Below are positions 1 through 11,838 of a stretch of DNA of 64,000 nucleotides, in pieces; position 1 is the stretch's first letter, and every line of letters starts with the position of its first letter. A program made the translations under genes and the position numbers. The DNA is from MWEI01 sp964600235 (lineage in GTDB: Bacteria; Desulfobacterota; Desulfomonilia; UBA1062), in assembly GCA_964600235.1 (NCBI GenBank), contig CAZRIV010000004.1, forward strand, positions 124,001 to 188,000. Direction: 5' to 3'. Under the pieces are notes generated by a model. It was not told where the DNA came from, searched no databases, and worked only from the letters and a program-made list of their open reading frames with translations.

Positions 1-1
1 C

Positions 2-346
2 GGAGATGCCGTGGAGGGGAGCTACAGCTGCTCCAACTGGAACAAGAACAATCCGGACAAACTGAGCAGGAGGTTTGTGGAGAGCTTCGAGAAGTCCTAC
101 GGGAGGATCGTATCCTTTTCCACCGCCCAGACTTATGATTCATTTCTACTCCTAGCCGATGCCATCAAGCGGGCGAATTCACCCGATCAGGCAAAGATCC
201 GAGATGCCCTTGCATCCACCAGGAGATTCAGGGGCGTTACCGGCGAGATCACCTTCGACGGCAACCGCAACCCTGTGAACAAGCCAGCGGTCATCCTCAG
301 ATACGAGAAAGGAACCACGGTTTATGTCAAGACATTCAAGCCCTGA
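2..346 (+). CDS. Branched-chain amino-acid-type ABC transporter substrate-binding protein, C-terminal part
   Basis: This is the last 114 codons of a gene that begins before the window; the frame is open from base 2. The segment FSTAQTYDSFLLLADAIKRA, followed by an RDAL..TRRFRGVTGEITFD stretch and NPVNKPAVILRYEKG, is typical of the second lobe of periplasmic receptors in the LivJ/LivK-like (Peripla_BP_6) family. Such proteins bind amino acids, amides or aromatic acids in the periplasm and feed an ABC permease or a sensor. The next gene, 59 bases downstream on the same strand, is a sensor kinase, so the receptor may serve sensing rather than uptake; this is inference. The substrate cannot be read from this fragment. 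Confidence 0.8.
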   Translation, partial: GDAVEGSYSCSNWNKNNPDKLSRRFVESFEKSYGRIVSFSTAQTYDSFLLLADAIKRANSPDQAKIRDALASTRRFRGVTGEITFDGNRNPVNKPAVILRYEKGTTVYVKTFKP

Positions 347-405
347 GTAAGCATGAACCAGGAATGAAAAATCTGAAGACCAGATCAGGGGGATAATTAC
401 ACTCT

Positions 406-2733
<2,328 letters not shown>

Positions 2734-2755
2734 AATCGAAAACCCAAGGGCCTAT

Positions 2756-4072
2756 GTGAACTCCATGACAAGAGGGAAACGGATACTTTTGACCTTATGG
2801 GTGCTCGTCATTGCCCCCTTGAGCATGGCCTTGCCCATGACCTACGGGGATGAGAGGCAGATCGCCCGGGACTTCACGAACCTGCTCGAGGCGAACAACC
2901 TCATCATCCATGACTCCGAGATCGCCCTTCCCGTCCAGATGATCGCAGACCTCCTTGCCGACCACATCAAGGACCCGGTTTATAACTTTAAACTCCATGT
3001 GGTGCGGGACCTTTCCGTGAATGCGTTCGCCATCCCGGATGGACACATCTTCATTAATGTGGGCGCCCTGCTCTTCGTGGATGACCTCGACGAGATATCC
3101 GCCGTTATCGCCCATGAAATGGGCCACAGCCAGTTACGCCATATCCCTGAAAATTACAATACGCAGAAGTCCATCTCCGCTGCCACTATTCTGGGGGTGC
3201 TTGCCGGCACGCTGCTCTCTTCCAGGAGCCCCGAGGCCGGGGCCGCCATGATCTTCTCTTCCATAGGAGGATCCGAGAACATCCGGCTCGCATACTCGAG
3301 AAAACATGAATACGAGGCGGACAATTACGGCAAAGGCCTTCTCGCTGCATCGGGGATTGAACCCTCGGCCATGTCGAGGTTCCTCATCAGGCTCAATGCC
3401 TACTCGGGTTCATCGGGCATACCGGAATATCTCCTCACCCACCCGTACACGGAAAACCGGATTTCAAACATGCGGGGCGATCCGGGCAAGCCAAGGCCTA
3501 ATAACGACTTCTGGGCCCTCTATGCCTCCGTGCTCGGGCTGGGTATGTCCGGTGGTGACATAGCAACGCGTACGGCCAGGGTTCCGGAGCCCTACAAATC
3601 GCTCGCCATTGCCCTGTCGCTGACCCGCTCGGGAAACCATGCCCGTGCCCTTGCCATGCTGGAAAAGATCGACCTGAGCGTGGCCAAGGCCTATAGAGGC
3701 CTCAACCTCTATGAGCTGGGCAGAAAAGACGAAGCCTATCCGTTCCTCAAAGATCATGCGCGCTCGGCCCGTACCAAGATCGCGCTGGCCCAGATCCTCC
3801 AGGACCGCGGGAATTATGCGGAGGCCATTGACCTGCTTGTCCCGTTCCAGTCACAGAACCTGAGGGTAGACCATACCCTGGGGGTGCTTTACGAGAAGGT
3901 GAAAAAACCCGAACTCTCCCATGTGTCCTTTGCCCGATATTTCTTTAAGACCAATAACTACGTATCGTGCAGATATCACATAGAAAAGGCCCTCGAGACC
4001 AAGGACAGCCTTCCGAAAGAGGTCCTCGACGAGCTCAAGGTGATGAAGGACCTGGCTAAAAATCCGCAGTAA
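2756..4072 (+). CDS. Periplasmic M48-family zinc metalloprotease with TPR repeats (BepA-like)
   Basis: About 438 residues. A signal peptide (LLTLWVLVIAPLSMALPM) is followed by an M48 peptidase domain with the zinc motif HEMGH at residues 120-124 and the third-ligand motif EYEADNYG. The C-terminal half is TPR-like. This layout is that of BepA/YfgC, which degrades or helps fold stalled outer-membrane proteins at the BAM complex. A BamD-like lipoprotein is encoded elsewhere in the window. The start is GTG at 2756, preceded by CCAAGGG; ATG at 2765 is an equally possible start and keeps the signal peptide. The gene follows the hybrid kinase by 22 bases and may be cotranscribed. Its TAA stop at 4070-4072 coincides with the edge of an inverted-repeat element. 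Confidence 0.88.
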   Translation: MNSMTRGKRILLTLWVLVIAPLSMALPMTYGDERQIARDFTNLLEANNLIIHDSEIALPVQMIADLLADHIKDPVYNFKLHVVRDLSVNAFAIPDGHIFINVGALLFVDDLDEISAVIAHEMGHSQLRHIPENYNTQKSISAATILGVLAGTLLSSRSPEAGAAMIFSSIGGSENIRLAYSRKHEYEADNYGKGLLAASGIEPSAMSRFLIRLNAYSGSSGIPEYLLTHPYTENRISNMRGDPGKPRPNNDFWALYASVLGLGMSGGDIATRTARVPEPYKSLAIALSLTRSGNHARALAMLEKIDLSVAKAYRGLNLYELGRKDEAYPFLKDHARSARTKIALAQILQDRGNYAEAIDLLVPFQSQNLRVDHTLGVLYEKVKKPELSHVSFARYFFKTNNYVSCRYHIEKALETKDSLPKEVLDELKVMKDLAKNPQ

Positions 4073-4288
4073 CCCTTTGCGTTTGATGGGGTTTCAAATT
4101 GATCCGTTCAACGTAGTGATTTCGCCGCCTTTCGATGAATGCTGAATATACCGCCTTTTCTAGGCGGCGAGATCACTACGTTGAACGGACTTATGAAAAA
4201 CAAATCAGTTCACCACGAATCATCAGTTAATGCACTCGTGGAGTGTATCAAGCGTGTAGGGCACATTCATCTGCACAATCCGGGGTAA
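4070..4288 (-). repeat. Family-1 inverted-repeat (MITE-like) element, copy 1
   Basis: A full copy in reverse orientation. The outer ends resemble inverted repeats (TTTGCGTTTGA near 4074 and GCACAATCCGGGG near 4274). The central stem pairs 4103-4130 with 4162-4189: 28 bases with one mismatch, around a 31-base loop. The long flank on the right (CACTCGTGGAGTGTAT...) matches the other copies at 13.4, 16.4, 25.8 and 51.5 kb. The element begins at the stop codon of the upstream protease gene. It has no coding capacity, which suggests a non-autonomous element. Confidence 0.8.
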
Positions 4289-4309
4289 AGGGTGTCATGC
4301 TGCGGACCC

Positions 4310-6061
4310 TCAATGCTCCCGGAATATGGCCCTGACCTTGCTGATGTCAAAGACCTCGCCCTCCCCGCTGTCCTCGCAGAAGGCCTCCATAAAGGGCATG
4401 CCGCCCCTTCTGAATATGTCCATGGGGCTGATCTTCCTGGCCTGGACCTCTCCATAGCCCTGTCTCGGGTAGAAGATGATCAGGGTTTTGTTCTGGTTGA
4501 GGGCCTCCTCGAAGAGGGTCTCCCGTCTCGGTCCGTAGGGCAGAGGCATTACCATGCCGAAAGGATACACCCCTTCCTTGTGGGGAGTTTTGGCAAAGGT
4601 CCGCTGGGGCGGTTTCAGAGGCAACTGCTTGCCCCAGTCGATGTCGCCCTCTGAATCCCTGAAGCCCTCGGCGCTCCTGATCATGACCCCTTTTTTCTCC
4701 AGGAACGATGAGATCTCCTCCTCGCACCGCTCGGGTATGCGGAAGATGCCTGGCAACACCTCTTCAAGCCCTTTGGGTAAGATCGTTTTCTCACCCGCCA
4801 GCACCAGGAAGGTGCCCTTGATGATATGGGCCTCCATATGGGCCCTGGACCATCCGGAGATGTTTATGCGGACATTTTCGGGGAGCGCGTGTCTGGAGAT
4901 CCGGTCCAGAAAGTTCAGGACCTTCTCCACATTCCACCCTTCCTGCAGAGACCTGAACACCGACTCCCTTGTGATACGGTAGATGCTCACGACATCCGCC
5001 TGAACAAGGTCGGCAATCTCCCCGATGTTGAGCAGGTCCATGGTGTCGAAATCGCCGGGCACCAGGATCTCCATGGTGGGCTGGATGATGGCCTCCTCGG
5101 AATAGGGGTGTACGGGCTCATCGGTTCTGCCGGTCTTCAGGGCACGAAGCGCGGCATCGGCAAAGCGTACCCAGGCGCCCGTCACATCGGACTGGAGCAC
5201 ACCCAGATCCATCCAGAGTCCCATGAGGTTATCGACCGCCACCCTGGCATCCTCTGCCGTTTCATCCCTGCTGGCGATCCACAGGGTCAGCGACCGGGCA
5301 AGATAGTCTGTTCTTATCCCCTTGTCTCCGAGCGTGACATACACCTGGTAGTCGAGCCCCGGATATGGCCTGCATGACTGGCAGAATCTCCACAGGTTAT
5401 ACCGGGAGTCGCCCTCCATCGCGAGGCTTACGATGGACCTCTGGACCGGGGTGACCGTACCGTTTTTCTCCCTCAGGCAACCGAGCTCAACGAGCTCCGA
5501 GTATACCTTCCTGACGTCGAGTACGCTCGAGAGCCTCTCGTCGAGATATTCCCACCCCTTCTTGAACGGCTCCAGGCCTGCCTTGCACCGGATCCTGCCC
5601 ACGTGCAGTGCATTGATCATGGTGATATGTCCCCAGAGGCTCTGTTTGCCGGGTTCTTTCCAGGTCACTTCCTCAATCCCTGAGAAGAACAGCGTTTTCA
5701 GCGTCTCAAGCAACGAACTGAGCGACGGCAGCACTATGACCGGGTCCCGGCCGGAGAGTCCCCCCTGAAAGACGAGCCCGCGCATCCCGAGCTCCTCCAG
5801 GTCAGACCTCAGTTCATCGAGCGCATTGCTGTAAATCCTTCCAAGGACATCCCAAGCGATGTTCTCGCCGAGTTCGTGGAGATCCATCAGCAGATTGCGC
5901 TGCCTTTCGGGCAGCTCGTTGACGATCTTCTCGAGGCGGTCAGTATCGGCGAGTCCTTCGGCCAGCGCCCTGGTATCGGAAGGCGTCCCCAGTATCTTGG
6001 CGGAGATGATCGGAATCATGTATCCGGGGATGCCGGCGATGAGATCATGGGTTGATGTCAT
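4310..6061 (-). CDS. Helicase-associated protein with XPB/Ssl2-type N-terminal domain, partner of the XPB-like helicase
   Basis: About 583 residues. The first 300 residues are helical and repetitive with no motif I recognise. The stretch IIQPTMEILVPGDFD... followed by YRITRESVFRSLQEGW, a leucine-rich segment and LPENVRINISGW matches the helicase-associated domain often found beside bacterial XPB helicases (Helicase_C_3-like). No Walker motif is visible, so it is probably a non-catalytic partner. The frame is open from a TTG at 6079. I chose ATG at 6061 because GAGGAG lies nine bases upstream. With this start the gene overlaps the end of the helicase gene by 17 bases, implying translational coupling. 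Its role in DNA repair or transcription-coupled processes is inferred from the partner. Confidence 0.8.
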   Translation of the reverse strand: MTSTHDLIAGIPGYMIPIISAKILGTPSDTRALAEGLADTDRLEKIVNELPERQRNLLMDLHELGENIAWDVLGRIYSNALDELRSDLEELGMRGLVFQGGLSGRDPVIVLPSLSSLLETLKTLFFSGIEEVTWKEPGKQSLWGHITMINALHVGRIRCKAGLEPFKKGWEYLDERLSSVLDVRKVYSELVELGCLREKNGTVTPVQRSIVSLAMEGDSRYNLWRFCQSCRPYPGLDYQVYVTLGDKGIRTDYLARSLTLWIASRDETAEDARVAVDNLMGLWMDLGVLQSDVTGAWVRFADAALRALKTGRTDEPVHPYSEEAIIQPTMEILVPGDFDTMDLLNIGEIADLVQADVVSIYRITRESVFRSLQEGWNVEKVLNFLDRISRHALPENVRINISGWSRAHMEAHIIKGTFLVLAGEKTILPKGLEEVLPGIFRIPERCEEEISSFLEKKGVMIRSAEGFRDSEGDIDWGKQLPLKPPQRTFAKTPHKEGVYPFGMVMPLPYGPRRETLFEEALNQNKTLIIFYPRQGYGEVQARKISPMDIFRRGGMPFMEAFCEDSGEGEVFDISKVRAIFREH

Positions 6062-7727
6062 CAAGCGACCACTCCTCAATGCGATAACGGTATCCCTGCT
6101 CAGCGAGAAACACCTGCCTCTTGTGTGCGAAAATCTCTTCAGAGGTCTCCTTTGTCACCAGGGTATAGAAGGTGGAGATCCTCTCCTTGGGCCTCAGGAT
6201 CCTGCCGAGCCTCTGGGCCTCTTCCTGGCGGGAGCCGAAGGTTCCGGAGACCTGTATGGCCACCGATGCATCGGGCAGGTCGATGGCGAAGTTTGCCACC
6301 TTCGATACCACGAGCACCGGGATCTCGCCCTGCCGGAAAGACTCATAGAGGACATCCCTGCGCGAGTTCGTCGTGGCCCCGGTGATCATGGGTGCCTTGA
6401 GCACCGTCGAGAGCCTCTTGAGCTGGCTCAGGTACTGCCCGATGATGAGCACCGGCTCATCGGGGTGCTTCATGATGATATCCCTGACCACGCGCTCTTT
6501 GAAGGTGTTTTCCGACGCGATCCTGAACTGGATCTTCTCGGATGCGTGCACGTATTCAGGCGACTTGTCGGGCGGCAGGGGCACCCTTACCTCGCAGCAG
6601 ACGGCCTCGGCAATGAAGCCCTTCTGCTCCAGCTCCTTCCAGGGCACGTCATAGCACTTGGGGCCCACCAGCGAGAAGGTGTCCTGCTCCAGACCGTCCT
6701 CCCGGATGAGGGTCGCGGTGAGCCCGAGCCTCCTCTTGGCCTGCAGCTCGGTGGTGGCCCTGAAGACAGGCGCCGGGACCACGTGCACCTCGTCATAGAT
6801 GATGAGACCCCAGTTGCGCGCCATCATGAGGTTCATGTGTTCGAAAGGCCCGTCCTTGGTCTTGCGGTACGTGAGCATCTGGTAGGTTGTCACAGTCACC
6901 GGCTTTATTTCTTTCTTCCCTCCGGTATACTCCCCGAGATCCTCCTTGGCCAGCGTGGTCTTGTCCAGGAGTTCGCTCATCCACTGGTGCACGGCAGAGA
7001 CATTGGTGCACAGGATCAGGGTATGGGTCTTTATCCTTGCCATCACCCCCATGCCCACGATGGTCTTGCCCGCGCCGCACGGGAGCACCACGATCCCCTG
7101 GCCTCCCTGGGGGCTGCCGCCGGCCCAGTAATTCTCGGAGGCCTCCACCTGGTAGGGCCTCAGCTCAAAGCCCTGACCCGAGGCCGACTGATCGCGAAGC
7201 GCGATATCAAGATCGTCCCCCCTGTCGTAGCCCACCAGGTCGTGGACCGGGTAGCCCATCTTGATGAGCATGTGCTTGAAGCGGCCGCGGATGCCGGAAG
7301 GTATGATGAAACCCCTGGGCGGAACCCAATCAAGAATGATCTTTGCGATCTCCGGCTTGGCGCAGAACTGCTCGAACAGGGCCTCGGACCTCACCTCCAC
7401 GAGAAGCTCTCCGTCTTCATGTCTGAAGAGGCGCACCGCGTCCCACCTCTCAAAGGCCTCCTGGATGCGTTTAAGAACCGTCTGGGGTATATCGTAACGG
7501 GAAAAGCACTGGAGGCTCCCAAGGACCTGGTCATGGGTAATGCCTATGGCCGCGGCGTTCCACAGGGAAAGTCCCGTGATCCGGTAGGTGTGAACATACT
7601 CGGGCGACTTGATGAGCTCGGCAAAGGGCAGTATGGCGTCCCTCGCCTCCTCATACACGCCTGAGAGCACTTCAAGCAGAATGCTCCCATCGCTCTGGAT
7701 GATCAATGGTTTGTCGTTCGTGTGCAT
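6045..7727 (-). CDS. XPB/RAD25-like superfamily 2 DNA helicase
   Basis: A 560-residue SF2 helicase. The core begins with LRPYQ near residue 190. It has Walker A LPCGAGKT at 216-223, the DEVH box at 312-315, a TATLIREDG element (the RED motif typical of XPB), and C-terminal motifs IIGQYLSQL, VVSKVANFAIDLPDA and QRLGRILRP. Bacterial XPB homologues unwind DNA 3' to 5' and are thought to act in repair or transcription; they are known in several deltaproteobacteria, spirochaetes and actinobacteria. The downstream gene, overlapping by 17 bases, is its usual partner. The divergent region at 7728-8024 holds a hairpin element, and recQ lies upstream on the same strand, so three helicase-related genes are clustered. 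Confidence 0.93.
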   Translation of the reverse strand: MHTNDKPLIIQSDGSILLEVLSGVYEEARDAILPFAELIKSPEYVHTYRITGLSLWNAAAIGITHDQVLGSLQCFSRYDIPQTVLKRIQEAFERWDAVRLFRHEDGELLVEVRSEALFEQFCAKPEIAKIILDWVPPRGFIIPSGIRGRFKHMLIKMGYPVHDLVGYDRGDDLDIALRDQSASGQGFELRPYQVEASENYWAGGSPQGGQGIVVLPCGAGKTIVGMGVMARIKTHTLILCTNVSAVHQWMSELLDKTTLAKEDLGEYTGGKKEIKPVTVTTYQMLTYRKTKDGPFEHMNLMMARNWGLIIYDEVHVVPAPVFRATTELQAKRRLGLTATLIREDGLEQDTFSLVGPKCYDVPWKELEQKGFIAEAVCCEVRVPLPPDKSPEYVHASEKIQFRIASENTFKERVVRDIIMKHPDEPVLIIGQYLSQLKRLSTVLKAPMITGATTNSRRDVLYESFRQGEIPVLVVSKVANFAIDLPDASVAIQVSGTFGSRQEEAQRLGRILRPKERISTFYTLVTKETSEEIFAHKRQVFLAEQGYRYRIEEWSLDDINP

Positions 7728-7878
7728 GGGAATTCAGAAGGATCACATATACCACCTTAAAAGGCAAGGCCGGATTTCCCTTGTTTTTCAATCTTATCAT
7801 CATAATTAGTTTGATTAATGTCTGATATTCGGTTTCTGGTTAAGGTTTCCTTGAGCAGGAATGGATTGTAAAGCACAT

Positions 7879-8004
7879 GGCGCATTGGCAGAACGAAAAA
7901 AATATCCCGTACAAATGATGGATCTCGCATTGCCAAGTATTCAGCTTGGCAATGCGAGATCCATCATTTGTACGGGCCAGGTTTTTCCATCTGACAAAAG
8001 CGCC
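7879..8004. repeat. Family-2 hairpin element, copy A (perfect 32-bp stem)
   Basis: Bases 7906-7937 are the exact reverse complement of 7945-7976, with a 7-base loop (TATTCAG). Outside the stem the flanks form a looser inverted repeat with GGCGC at 7879 and GCGCC ending at 8004. The stem base (CCCGTACAAATGATG) resembles those of hairpins at 22.5 kb and 41.7 kb. It lies between recQ and the XPB-like gene, both on the minus strand. No T-run follows the hairpin directly, so it is not a classical terminator. Confidence 0.75.
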
Positions 8005-8024
8005 TTCTGCAGGATCAGGCACCC

Positions 8025-9869
8025 TCACTGCTGCATCGTGTTTGGACCTGCTGCACCGGCAGCGTTCCTGCGTATCTCTTCAAGGAAGAGCTGCCCATAG
8101 CGCTCGAGCTTGTAGTCGCCCACCCCGTGTATGCCGTGCATGGCTTCGAGAGTGGTGGGCAGGCTTGCGGCCATCTCGGCAAGACTGACATCACTGAAGA
8201 TGACGAAGGGAGGCACACCCTCCTCGTCGGCAAGCCTTTTACGTAACGCACGCAGCCGCTCAAAGAGGTCGTGGTCATACTCCACATCACCGGCCTTGCG
8301 GCGCCGGGTCTTGGGAGCAGCCGCCGGTGCCGGCTTCACGCGCGGCTCGGCCATGGAGAGGGTACTCTCGCCGCGCAGCAGGGGACCTGCCTCGGCGGTG
8401 AGCTTGAGCACGGAGAAGTTGCCCACATCCTGCTGGAGGTACCCGTGGTGGATCAGGTGGCGCAGCAGGCCGGCCCAGTACTCCTGGGGCCTGTCAGCAC
8501 CGATGCCGTAGGTGGAGAGCCTGTCGTGGTGGAACTGAATCAGCCGGTCCTTCTTCGAACCGCGCAGAACATCGATCACATGGAGCATGCCGAAGCGTTC
8601 GTTGAGCCGGTAGACGCAGGACAGTGCCTTGCGGGCATCTTGAGTCACATCCACGAGCTCTGGAGGGTTCAGGCAGATATCGCAGTTTCCGCAGTCCTCC
8701 TCCAGGCGCTCGCCGAAATAGCCCAGGAGGATGCGGCGCCTGCAGCTCAGCGCCTCGGCGAAACCGACTATGGCCGAAAGCTTGTGCAGTTCAATGCGCT
8801 TCTGCTCAGGGTTGCTCGTCTTTTCGATGAGGCCCCTGGCTATGGCGATGTCGCCGTAGCCGAACAGCAGCAGGGCCTCTGCGGCAAGACCATCGCGGCC
8901 TGCCCTGCCCGTCTCCTGGTAGTAGCTCTCGATGTTCTTGGGGATGTCATAGTGCACCACGGAGCGTATGTTGGACTTGTCGATGCCCATGCCGAAGGCC
9001 ACTGTGGCCACGATGATACGGACATCGTCCCGGATGAAGGCTTCCTGGGTCTTCTTGCGCTCCGGCGAGGCCAGACCCGCATGGTAGGGTGCGGCGCTGA
9101 ATCCTGCCTGGACCAGCTGGGCGGCCACCTTTTCCACGCGGTCGCGGCTCAGGCAGTACACGATTGCAGCACCTTCGGGCCGGGTGTTAAGATATGCGAC
9201 CAACTGTGCGAACGGCTTGTGCTTTTCCACCACGATGTATCGGATATTGGGCCTGTCAAAGCCGGAGATATGGCACCGGGCCTGCTGCAGTCCCAGGCGT
9301 TCCAGGATGTCTTTTCGGGTATGCGGCTCTGCCGTTGCGGTGAGCGCAATCATGGGAATATGCGGGAACAGGCTGCGAAGCCTGCCCAGCTTCCGGTACT
9401 CGGGCCTGAAATCGTGCCCCCACTGGGATATGCAGTGGGCCTCGTCGATGGCGAAAAGGGCTGTCTCAATGCCCTTGAGCCGCTCGATGAACTCTTCGCT
9501 CATGAGGCGCTCCGGTGCGACGTAGAGCAGGTCGAGCTCATGGTTGTGCAGCATGGCCAGCACTTTTCTCGCCTCCTTGCCCTCAAGAGATGAGTTGTAA
9601 AAGGCCGCCTTCACGCCGCAGGTTTTCAGCGCGTCCACCTGGTCCTTCATGAGCGATATCAGGGGCGAGACCACGATGGCCACCCCGGCCCGGTGCAGGG
9701 CAGGGATCTGGTAGCACAGCGACTTGCCCCCGCCCGTGGGCATGAGGACAAAGGCGTCTTCACCCTTGTTGAGCCCCTCGATGACCTCCTGCTGGTGGGG
9801 TCTGAAGGAATCGTACCCGAATATGGTTTTCAGCGTTGAAAGGGGAGAATCACCCATACATCCTTCCAT
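8025..9869 (-). CDS. recQ: ATP-dependent DNA helicase RecQ
   Basis: A 614-residue RecQ, close to the family's usual length. Walker A is MPTGGGKSL near residue 44, the DEAH box sits in FAIDEAHCISQWGHDFRPEY, and motif VI is QETGRAGRDG. The RQC zinc-binding cysteines appear in a C..RR..LGYFGE...CGNCDIC segment near residues 375-400. The C-terminal HRDC domain (LFERLRALRKRLADEEG through LERYGQLFLEEIRR) is present. RecQ unwinds DNA 3' to 5' in recombination and replication-fork repair. The start is ATG at 9869; ATG at 9857 has GGAAGG closely upstream and is an alternative that removes only four residues. Confidence 0.97.
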   Translation of the reverse strand: MEGCMGDSPLSTLKTIFGYDSFRPHQQEVIEGLNKGEDAFVLMPTGGGKSLCYQIPALHRAGVAIVVSPLISLMKDQVDALKTCGVKAAFYNSSLEGKEARKVLAMLHNHELDLLYVAPERLMSEEFIERLKGIETALFAIDEAHCISQWGHDFRPEYRKLGRLRSLFPHIPMIALTATAEPHTRKDILERLGLQQARCHISGFDRPNIRYIVVEKHKPFAQLVAYLNTRPEGAAIVYCLSRDRVEKVAAQLVQAGFSAAPYHAGLASPERKKTQEAFIRDDVRIIVATVAFGMGIDKSNIRSVVHYDIPKNIESYYQETGRAGRDGLAAEALLLFGYGDIAIARGLIEKTSNPEQKRIELHKLSAIVGFAEALSCRRRILLGYFGERLEEDCGNCDICLNPPELVDVTQDARKALSCVYRLNERFGMLHVIDVLRGSKKDRLIQFHHDRLSTYGIGADRPQEYWAGLLRHLIHHGYLQQDVGNFSVLKLTAEAGPLLRGESTLSMAEPRVKPAPAAAPKTRRRKAGDVEYDHDLFERLRALRKRLADEEGVPPFVIFSDVSLAEMAASLPTTLEAMHGIHGVGDYKLERYGQLFLEEIRRNAAGAAGPNTMQQ

Positions 9870-10041
9870 CTCTTAAAGCCTCTGTGATCACGTGAATCCC
9901 CGGTGTCTAAAAAATGCTTACCACAAGCAATTACTCTTGTCATGGCAAGGTGTTTCCATGGTAATATTTGACAAAAGATCAAGGCCTGATCCCCAAGCAA
10001 TGTTCCGTGTATATGACATACACATGAAAGGAGCAAAAAAA

Positions 10042-10599
10042 ATGAACGAAAAACACCTCATCATAGTCCTTGCAATCCTGGTCTCACTGGTCCTGGTCAG
10101 CCCCGCGCAGGCCGCGGGCACGGGTGTATACCTGGGCGGAGGCATCGGTCAGGTGACCCTGGAAGACGACTTTTCTTCGGCCTATGCCAATTTCAGGGAA
10201 AAGGATACCTCGTACAGGCTGTTCGGCGGATACCGGCTTGGATTACTCCCCATACTGGATCTGGCAGCGGAGGCCGGCTACCGGGATTTCGGCAACCCCG
10301 GGAAAACCATAGCAGGGCAGAGCTTCGACCTGGACATGACCGGGTACGACCTTTCAGCCCTGGTGATCTTCCCCATCGGACCCATAGATCTCCTCCTCAA
10401 GGGAGGGATGCTCCGGTACGATCTTGATGCGTCCTTTGCCGGCGAGCACAAGTCATACTCGGGAACGGCCCCCGTATTCGGAGCGGGGATAGGGACCCGC
10501 GTCTGGAAGATAGGCCTGCGCGCCGACTACGAGCTTGCGGATGTCGACGAGGTCGATGATACAACCATGTTCTGGCTCAGCGTGTACTATACGTTCTGA
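10042..10599 (+). CDS. Outer-membrane beta-barrel protein
   Basis: A 185-residue secreted protein. A signal peptide (LIIVLAILVSLVLVSPAQAA) precedes alternating hydrophobic strands. The chain ends in VYYTF with a terminal Phe, the usual BAM recognition signature of outer-membrane barrels. The glycine-rich first strand (GVYLGGGIGQ) and eight or so predicted strands suggest a small OmpA/OmpX-like barrel; the function is unknown. The start at 10042 has AAAGGAG upstream; the open frame reaches further back, but that part has no ribosome site or signal peptide. It stands alone between the divergent recQ and the convergent greB. Confidence 0.82.
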   Translation: MNEKHLIIVLAILVSLVLVSPAQAAGTGVYLGGGIGQVTLEDDFSSAYANFREKDTSYRLFGGYRLGLLPILDLAAEAGYRDFGNPGKTIAGQSFDLDMTGYDLSALVIFPIGPIDLLLKGGMLRYDLDASFAGEHKSYSGTAPVFGAGIGTRVWKIGLRADYELADVDEVDDTTMFWLSVYYTF

Positions 10600-10624
10600 G
10601 GGCCTGCCGTCATGATATGAACGA

Positions 10625-11095
10625 TCACGGACGGGTGGAATATATCCCGGTGATACAGGCCGTTATAATACCGCTGGGCTTATGAAAGACCACCTCGTCA
10701 CCAGGCTTCTTGTGCAGAAGCGCCCGGCCTATGGGTGAATCGATACTGATCAGGCCCATACCGACATCTATCTCCTCGGGGCCGACCAGTTGATAACAGC
10801 GTTCGTCTCCCGTCTCCTCCTCATAGGTGACCCAGCATCCGAAGGAGACACTCGCCGGCTTTGAAGGAGGTTTGGCCACCTTGAGCACCTTGAGGCGATT
10901 CCCCAGGTGTTTCAGTTTGCGGTCGATCTCGAGCAGCTTCTTTTTCCCATAGATGTATTCCGCGTTCTCCGAACGGTCGCCTTCAGCAGCGGCGTCGGCG
11001 ACCCCCTGGACAACCTTGGGGCGTTCCACGTGCCAGAGCCGGTTGTATTCATCCTGCAGTTTCTTCAGGCCTTCTTCAGAAATCAGATTCGTCAT
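10625..11095 (-). CDS. greB: Transcript-cleavage elongation factor GreB
   Basis: A 156-residue Gre factor. The N-terminal coiled coil (LISEEGLKKLQDEYNRL through DRSENAEYIYGKKKLLEIDRKL) carries the conserved acidic tip residues in the DRSENAEY segment. The C-terminal FKBP-like domain has SPIGRALLHKKPGDEV. Gre factors enter the RNA polymerase secondary channel and stimulate cleavage of backtracked transcripts. The IYGKK feature and overall length favour GreB over GreA. The gene ends 26 bases from the convergent barrel-protein gene and is followed upstream by the FKBP gene on the same strand. Confidence 0.92.
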   Translation of the reverse strand: MTNLISEEGLKKLQDEYNRLWHVERPKVVQGVADAAAEGDRSENAEYIYGKKKLLEIDRKLKHLGNRLKVLKVAKPPSKPASVSFGCWVTYEEETGDERCYQLVGPEEIDVGMGLISIDSPIGRALLHKKPGDEVVFHKPSGIITACITGIYSTRP

Positions 11096-11172
11096 TGAAG
11101 CAACTCCAGCAGGTCTTGGGAAAGGCTGTCTGGTCGTGCGGACTGTCGGATGGCAGCGCGCTGAAGGGGGCG

Positions 11173-11601
11173 CTACTTCGCTGCATCGACGAGTTCGACA
11201 TCAAACAGCAGGGTGGCATTCGGGGGGATAACCCCGCCGGCTCCCCGTGCGCCATAGCCGAGCTTGGGAGGGATAATCAGCTTGCGTTTCCCGCCGACCT
11301 TCATGGACATGACGCCCTCATCCCACCCCGGGATGACCTGGCCGACACCTATGATGAAGGTCAATGGCTCGTTGCGGTCAAGAGAACTGTCAAACTTTTT
11401 CCCGTTTTCAAGGGTACCGGTGTAATGCACCCTGACCTGTTTGCCTGCGACTGGCGAGGCACCCTTGCCGACGACGACATCGACATATTTGAGGCCGGAT
11501 GCGGTCGTCACCGTCTTCTTTGCATCCTGTGCCGCAAAGGTGGGGGCTGCAAGAAACGCAACCAGAATAATCAACGCTGCAATTTTGATGGTTTGTTTCA
11601 T
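11173..11601 (-). CDS. Periplasmic FKBP-type peptidyl-prolyl cis-trans isomerase
   Basis: A 142-residue protein with a signal peptide (IAALIILVAFLAAPTFA) and a complete FKBP domain. Key elements are VRVHYTGTLENGKKFDSS, FIIGVGQVIPGWDEGV, KRKLIIPPKLGYGARGAGG and a final FDVELV strand, including the Tyr, Asp and Trp positions of the active-site pocket. It accelerates proline isomerisation during protein folding in the periplasm. It lies 77 bases upstream of greB on the same strand and may share its transcript. The short length indicates a single-domain enzyme without the FkpA-type N-terminal dimerisation domain. Confidence 0.92.
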   Translation of the reverse strand: MKQTIKIAALIILVAFLAAPTFAAQDAKKTVTTASGLKYVDVVVGKGASPVAGKQVRVHYTGTLENGKKFDSSLDRNEPLTFIIGVGQVIPGWDEGVMSMKVGGKRKLIIPPKLGYGARGAGGVIPPNATLLFDVELVDAAK

Positions 11602-11838
11602 TTATTTAAACCTCCTGATCCGTTTTGCTGCAGTTCTCCACAAGGTTAACGTGCTTTATTCCCGGTGGCAACAGAGATTATGCACAAAATAGATAACCGC
11701 CTGGCCACCTCGATGGAGGCTCAGATGGATTCCCTTATGCAATTGGGTAAGATATCAGAAGATGCCTTGAGAGGTACCCGCCGTCAATCAGGCTGCGGTA
11801 CCCTGAAGACGGATCTGCCTGTTCGGGTTTATGTTGTT

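Noticed and set aside
5859..7664. A 601-codon plus-strand frame
   Set aside because: It is antisense to the XPB-like helicase genes; the composition (rich in Gly, His, Leu) has no domain and the minus-strand genes are clear.
8271..9593. A 440-codon plus-strand frame
   Set aside because: It is antisense to recQ and has no domain signal.
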